A DNA stretch of 15,402 bases from ZC4RG30 sp041168985 (GTDB taxonomy: Bacteria; Pseudomonadota; Gammaproteobacteria; Steroidobacterales; Steroidobacteraceae), in contig JBEEKA010000167.1 of the NCBI GenBank assembly GCA_041168985.1, positions 1 to 15,402 on the forward strand, written 5' to 3'. Both the position numbers and the translations under genes were made by a program. A model generated the notes under the pieces. It saw only the letters and a list, made by a program, of their open reading frames with translations. It did no database searches and had not been told where the DNA came from. Positions 11,855 to 15,402 of this stretch are shown here, one piece after another. Position 1 is the first letter of the stretch; each line of letters starts with the position of its first letter.

Positions 11855-13284
11855 GGGGTGTGCTCCTCGCAATACGCCTTGGCGTCCATGTCGTACTTGA
11901 AGACCTCCGGGTTACCGCACATGCAGCAGCCCAACTCGAAGTCCGGCACGAACTCGGGGGCGGCCGGGGCAACCGGGGCGAGGGGAGCCGTCGCAGGCTG
12001 GTCGGCGGCGAGCCCCCATTGTTGCGCCGAGCCCTTCTGGCCCTGGGAGCCGCCGAGCGCCACGACCTCGTTGTTCTGGCGCATCCGGCGCAGCTCGGCC
12101 GCCACGGTCGCTTCCTTCTCGTTCAGCGTCTCGGCGATCTCCTTGGCCGACGAACGCCCGCGGTGTTTCAGGTAGTCGTAGACGCGCTGGCCCAGGCGCA
12201 TCCCGGCGCCCTCGGGCTGGTCGCCACGGACGGTGACGTTGCTCGGCGTGATGGCGCCGGCCGGGTCGTCGAACGTGACGTGGACCCCGAGCGGGCGAGG
12301 CATCTTTTCGAGCAGGTTCGACTTGTTGTGAAAGAGGGTGAACGTCATCGACCCGCGCATATCCGGGTCGGTCGCTTTCAGGTCGTAGACCGCCTGCAAC
12401 CCATTCCAGAACATCGCGTGTCCGGTCGGGCCGAGCCGTTCGTTGCCGCCTTGCAGTTGGCTCTTTGAGACGTGGCCGATGGCGATCTTCGTGCCCGGCA
12501 GCCGCTTGGCAGCCTGGATGAACGCGGTCGCCACGTCCGACTTGTTCAGGTCGCCGTCAGCCGCCGGTCCTATCGAGTCGATGATGACGAGGATGACGCC
12601 CTCGTTCACCGCCAGTTCCATCAACTCGCTCTCGGCTGAGAGCAGCGACGTGGCCGCGCTGTAGTGGATCAGGTTGTCGGGGAAGGCGTCGATACCGAGG
12701 CCCATGCAGAGGCGCGTCAGCCTGCGCTCGTGCATCTTCGCGTCGTTCTCCCAATCGATGTAGAGGACGCCGCCCTTGTCGAGCGGGTCGAACGGGCCGA
12801 CCGGCAATCCGGTTGCGATCGAGACACCGAGCATCGAGCCGAGCATCGACTTGCCGACGCCGCCGTGGGCGATGACGCCCGTGAGTGCGCCCATCGGCAC
12901 AAAGCGGCTCTTGAACAGCGTCGGTTGGGCGATCTCCTTCGGGTCCACACGCTTCAAGCGCGTCACTACCCCGTGCTTCTCCATCTGCTCGACCAGGACA
13001 TCGCACATCGCTTCGAGGTAAACGCGAAAGTCAGCGCCGGTCGCAGCCGTGCAGAGCGACTTTTCGAGGCCCGGGATCGAACGGTCGGAGGTAAGGTTCA
13101 CGTTCGGGCGGGTCATGGTGCGGGTGTTGTTCACGTACAGCAGCAGGTCGCCGTGCACATGGCCGTCCTTCTGCCGGACGTTGCGTAGCCGAAGCTCGAC
13201 GCCCTGGGTGTCCCAGAAGCCGAACGTGCCCTCGCCGATGCGCTTCCAACTGAGCCCGCCGACCGTGCCCTCCGTCCGCGTCAC
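11851..13284 (-). CDS. RecA-like AAA ATPase with winged-helix C-terminus (RepA/helicase-type)
   Basis: The 477-residue product has a 125-residue N-terminal domain, then an ATPase of the AAA_25/RepA kind: Walker A AHGGVGKS at 139-146 (GVIAHGGVGKSMLG) and Walker B ILVIIDSIGPAADGD starting near 231, followed by the motif KIAIGHVSKS. Such proteins act as replicative helicases or helicase-like recombination factors in phages and plasmids. After about residue 360 a winged helix (RVYDYLKHRGRSSAKEIAET) follows, then an Ala/Pro linker and a final CCMCGNPEVFKY...CEEH metal-type site. The GTG at 13284 overlaps the upstream stop (GTGA); a TTG five codons earlier is a less likely start. With the RecT-like protein and RusA it forms a recombination-replication set. 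Confidence 0.85.
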   Translation of the reverse strand: MTRTEGTVGGLSWKRIGEGTFGFWDTQGVELRLRNVRQKDGHVHGDLLLYVNNTRTMTRPNVNLTSDRSIPGLEKSLCTAATGADFRVYLEAMCDVLVEQMEKHGVVTRLKRVDPKEIAQPTLFKSRFVPMGALTGVIAHGGVGKSMLGSMLGVSIATGLPVGPFDPLDKGGVLYIDWENDAKMHERRLTRLCMGLGIDAFPDNLIHYSAATSLLSAESELMELAVNEGVILVIIDSIGPAADGDLNKSDVATAFIQAAKRLPGTKIAIGHVSKSQLQGGNERLGPTGHAMFWNGLQAVYDLKATDPDMRGSMTFTLFHNKSNLLEKMPRPLGVHVTFDDPAGAITPSNVTVRGDQPEGAGMRLGQRVYDYLKHRGRSSAKEIAETLNEKEATVAAELRRMRQNNEVVALGGSQGQKGSAQQWGLAADQPATAPLAPVAPAAPEFVPDFELGCCMCGNPEVFKYDMDAKAYCEEHTP

Positions 13285-13490
13285 AGGGGCCGCCTCCAAC
13301 GAACCTGGCCGCCTTGGCCGTCCTTCGTGATCGAATGGCCCGCCCCACGGACAACCAGATCCGCGTACCGTTCGACAACGCCGAACTCCTCAGCCAAACC
13401 ACGCACGACGGCGTGGGTCAGTGGTGTGGGATGCGGGTATCGCTCCCAAACTGCCCTGCGAAGCTGGGCGGTCTTGCTGGCGGGCTTCAC
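13281..13490 (-). CDS. Small basic unknown protein
   Basis: GTG at 13490 overlaps the previous gene's TGA (GTGA), which I prefer over a GTG three codons earlier. The 69-residue product (KPASKTAQLRRAVWERYPHP, then LTHAVVRGLAEEFGVVERYA) is basic and begins with helices that could form a small DNA-binding unit; the end (GAGHSITKDGQGGQVRWRRP) may be a beta hairpin or flexible tail. Coupling on both sides supports expression. I do not recognise the family. Confidence 0.6.
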   Translation of the reverse strand: MKPASKTAQLRRAVWERYPHPTPLTHAVVRGLAEEFGVVERYADLVVRGAGHSITKDGQGGQVRWRRPL

Positions 13491-13828
13491 AGCGACCACC
13501 TTGCCTTCGGCCCCGATGGCGCCGCCTCAGCCGCCTCGTACTCGGTTGCGGCCGCTTCCGTCGATAGTTCGCGATGGGCGTGTGGTTGGAGCCGCCAGCC
13601 CTTCGCTGTCTCGACCCATTCGAGCTTCGTCCCGTCGTCTAAGAGCTCCACGATGGCCTCACAGGTGCACTCGATGGTCCGGCTGGCGCTGCGCGGCTCT
13701 TCGCAGACGTGCCGCCGGTACAGGTCGTGTGGTGGCATCAGAAGGTCGGGGCGGCCGCGATAGTGCTCGACAGCCGCCCCGCAGAAGGGGCACGCAGCGT
13801 GATACAGCCCACAACCGTCCTCTGCCAC
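13487..13828 (-). CDS. Small zinc-motif unknown protein
   Basis: The 113-residue product starts AEDGCGLYHAACPFCGAAVE and has CPFC at about 13-16, then H41/C42 (RRHVCEE) and CTC at 54-56, enough ligands for one zinc site of the CPFCG type common in small phage proteins. The GTG at 13828 lies 13 bases after the stop of the SWIM/RecT-like gene without a clear Shine-Dalgarno, so the start is less secure. The second half is alpha-helical and Glu/Ala-rich. No function is known to me. Confidence 0.6.
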   Translation of the reverse strand: MAEDGCGLYHAACPFCGAAVEHYRGRPDLLMPPHDLYRRHVCEEPRSASRTIECTCEAIVELLDDGTKLEWVETAKGWRLQPHAHRELSTEAAATEYEAAEAAPSGPKARWSL

Positions 13829-13841
13829 GTTGAGTACCGAG

Positions 13842-15251
13842 TTATTCGGCGGACGAAGCCTGGGCGGCGTCCTTCAACGCGAGCACCCGGTCACGGACGA
13901 ATGCCACCGGGTCTTTCTGGGCTGAGCCCTCCGGCCCGCCCAACCACTCGACCAGCGCGGACTTGATTGCCGCCGGCGACGACCCGGTGAACCCGAAGGC
14001 GACCTTGACCTGCCCCCAACTGGCCCCGAGCGGGCGTATGCACGCGATCACGTCGTCAAGGAACTCGTCGGCGCTCATCGACGGAGGAACGTCAGGGCCT
14101 GCTCCACCGTCGGACGCGAGCGATTGCTGCTGCTGCATGTCGCCCTCGTCGGTCGCTTCGTCGTCGGGCACGTCGTGAAACTCGCCATCAGTCACGTCGT
14201 CGGCCGGACGCTCGAGATCCGCGGCTTCGGTCGCGGCAGCCTGCTCCGCCGTGTCCAGCGGGGCACTCTCCACGGTCTTCACCGCAAACGACGGCACCGA
14301 GTCGACGTCGGCCTGGGTGATCTTCTCGGGCTCCGAACCCTCCATCACGTCCATGCCCATGAGCACGTCGGGGAAGAGCGACCAGCCTAGAGCCGTGACA
14401 GTCCGCGCCCACAGCATCTGAGCGGGCATGGACTGCCAGTTCTCCTTCATCACCTTCTGCGTCTCACCGTTCTGCCCACGCGTCGTCCGGTGAGTCCAGC
14501 CCGCCTTCTGGGCCATCTCCAGGGTGATCTCGATTTCGACGCGCCGCGTCCCACCGTTCGGCAGATACCGCACGCCGACACCGGCGGCCTTGGTCGGCGT
14601 GACTTCGCCGCGGTTGATATAGCCCTTGCCGCTGCGCTCGATGACAGCATGGACGCCGCGCGCCATGAAGAACGGCTTGCCCTCGATGGGCGCGATGACG
14701 TTCCACGCCTGCGTCCAGGTGAAGGACAGATCGTTGGCCGCCAGGATGACGATGGCCGCTTCCTGGGGCGTCATCTCCCGGTCCTCCCACTTCCCATTGG
14801 CGTTCCGGGCGCGGGTCTTGGGAGTCATGCCGGACTGGATCGCCTGCTCGGCGAGGTACAACGCGTCGTCGAAGCCGGCGCGGGCGATCGCGAGCTGGTC
14901 GCGCCGCTGGCGGGCCGCGTCGGTGATGGTCGCCGCCCGTGGAGCAGCGGGCACGAGTGCCGCCTGCGGGCTGGCTGGTTGGTCTGACATTGGATCCTCC
15001 TCGTTCTGGGCCGCCTGCCATGTCAGGACGGCGATAACGTGCTTGCAGTCGAGCCCGTGGGTCGCTGCCGTGCAGGAGCAGCGCGGGAAGAGGGCGTCGG
15101 CGTACTGGATGGGGTACCACGAGCTGTGGTCGGAGGACTGCGCCTCGACCACGCCCGGGCCGCTCCGGCGAAGCGCGATCCAGTCGCCGCCGACGTTGAC
15201 CTCGACGGACTGCGGGTCGGTGGTCGCCCGCACCGGGCTTTCAGTGGACAT
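13842..15251 (-). CDS. SWIM zinc-finger plus RecT-like annealing protein in one frame
   Basis: The long 469-residue reading starts at ATG 15251, with GGAGGAGGGGG just upstream. Residues 58-71 are a SWIM finger (CSC...DCKH: C58, C60, C69, H71). From residue 88 the sequence resembles RecT-type single-strand annealing proteins: ALYLAEQAIQSGMTP, then MTPQEAAIVILAANDLSFTW, IAPIEGKPFF, and the late WQSMPAQMLWARTVTALGWSL followed by FPDVLMG, which matches the family pattern ML.AR...R..FPD...G. Such proteins pair complementary DNA ends in phage recombination. The Glu/Asp-rich section near 330-390 is a linker to a C-terminal helical domain. Residue 88 is itself an ATG (14990) with GAGGAGG five bases before it, so the RecT part could also be made alone (382 residues). 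The RecT assignment is by remembered motif. Confidence 0.75.
   Translation of the reverse strand: MSTESPVRATTDPQSVEVNVGGDWIALRRSGPGVVEAQSSDHSSWYPIQYADALFPRCSCTAATHGLDCKHVIAVLTWQAAQNEEDPMSDQPASPQAALVPAAPRAATITDAARQRRDQLAIARAGFDDALYLAEQAIQSGMTPKTRARNANGKWEDREMTPQEAAIVILAANDLSFTWTQAWNVIAPIEGKPFFMARGVHAVIERSGKGYINRGEVTPTKAAGVGVRYLPNGGTRRVEIEITLEMAQKAGWTHRTTRGQNGETQKVMKENWQSMPAQMLWARTVTALGWSLFPDVLMGMDVMEGSEPEKITQADVDSVPSFAVKTVESAPLDTAEQAAATEAADLERPADDVTDGEFHDVPDDEATDEGDMQQQQSLASDGGAGPDVPPSMSADEFLDDVIACIRPLGASWGQVKVAFGFTGSSPAAIKSALVEWLGGPEGSAQKDPVAFVRDRVLALKDAAQASSAE
14988..15002 (-). promoter_or_regulatory. Internal ribosome-binding site and start within the SWIM/RecT-like gene
   Basis: On the minus strand GAGGAGG (15002-14996), a five-base spacer ATCCA and ATG (14990-14988) form one of the best translation starts in the window, in frame with the longer gene. 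It would give a RecT-like protein lacking the SWIM finger. Confidence 0.6.
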
Positions 15252-15402
15252 GCAGCACCCCCTCCTCCGTGTAGGCCGCGACCCCGCTGAACGCGGCGCG
15301 GCGGTAGAGCAGGTAGACCATGAGCCCACAATCCGCGCACCCCGCAGGGCGGCCGACACTTTGGAGAAGATCGCGGATGCGCTTGTGGAGGTCGCGTTCG
15401 AC
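15241..15402 (-). CDS. C-terminus of a small cysteine-motif protein, start beyond window
   Basis: The frame is open from the right edge and ends with TGA at 15241-15243, overlapping the next gene's ATG by 11 bases. The visible 53 residues include VERDLHKRIRDLLQSVGRPA, then GCADCGLMVYLLYRRAAFSG and VAAYTEEGVLHVH. A CADC pair plus a terminal HVH could make one zinc site. The family is not recognised. It probably belongs to the same leftward transcription unit. Confidence 0.65.
   Translation of the reverse strand, partial: VERDLHKRIRDLLQSVGRPAGCADCGLMVYLLYRRAAFSGVAAYTEEGVLHVH

Noticed and set aside
1..15402. CRISPR arrays, insertion sequences or an integrase/att site
   Set aside because: No regularly spaced repeats, no transposase or recombinase motifs, and no convincing att core were seen in the window.

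Overview
The window looks like part of a double-stranded DNA (tailed) phage or prophage genome from a GC-rich bacterial host. Evidence: a complete large terminase with ATPase and nuclease motifs, a probable small terminase, a RecT-like annealing protein, a RusA-type resolvase, a phage-type C5 methyltransferase, an initiator tRNA, and many very small genes packed with 4-base ATGA/GTGA overlaps. GTG starts are about as common as ATG starts. The host cannot be named from sequence alone; an actinobacterial or Chloroflexota-like host is a guess from composition and start usage.

Layout. (1) 1-4237, minus strand, packaging side: small terminase (3725-4237), an unknown Cys-containing protein, a tRNA-fMet (3082-3153), a small protein resembling the Acb2/Tad1 hairpin family of cyclic-nucleotide sponges (2889-3071), three small zinc-type proteins, the large terminase (421-1917), and an unknown gene running off the left edge. 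(2) 4238-4836: a roughly 600-base non-coding divergent region with several hairpins, direct repeats and a 20-base palindrome in a candidate promoter; it is a natural candidate for control and/or a cos/pac site. (3) 4837-9171, plus strand: a tightly coupled operon starting with a winged-helix protein, continuing through small zinc, membrane and XRE-type proteins, and ending in a cytosine-5 methyltransferase and a DUF5131 (Gp37/Gp68) gene. The methyltransferase is frameshifted and the DUF5131 gene is cut off after about 23 codons. (4) 9088-15402, minus strand: a DNA-metabolism cluster read right to left: partial zinc protein, SWIM/RecT-like protein with a strong internal start, two small proteins, RecA-like AAA ATPase, 51-residue zinc protein, lytic-transglycosylase-like protein, RusA, J-domain protein, a protein with three C2H2 zinc fingers, and a broken gene colliding head-on with the truncated DUF5131 gene.

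Together the right cluster would handle recombination and replication, the middle operon regulation and DNA modification or defence evasion, and the left cluster packaging. The points most worth checking are the initiator tRNA in a GTG-rich genome, the sponge-like small gene beside it with no standard start codon, the C2H2 zinc-finger protein, the SWIM-RecT in-frame fusion with internal start, and the damaged methyltransferase/DUF5131 junction.
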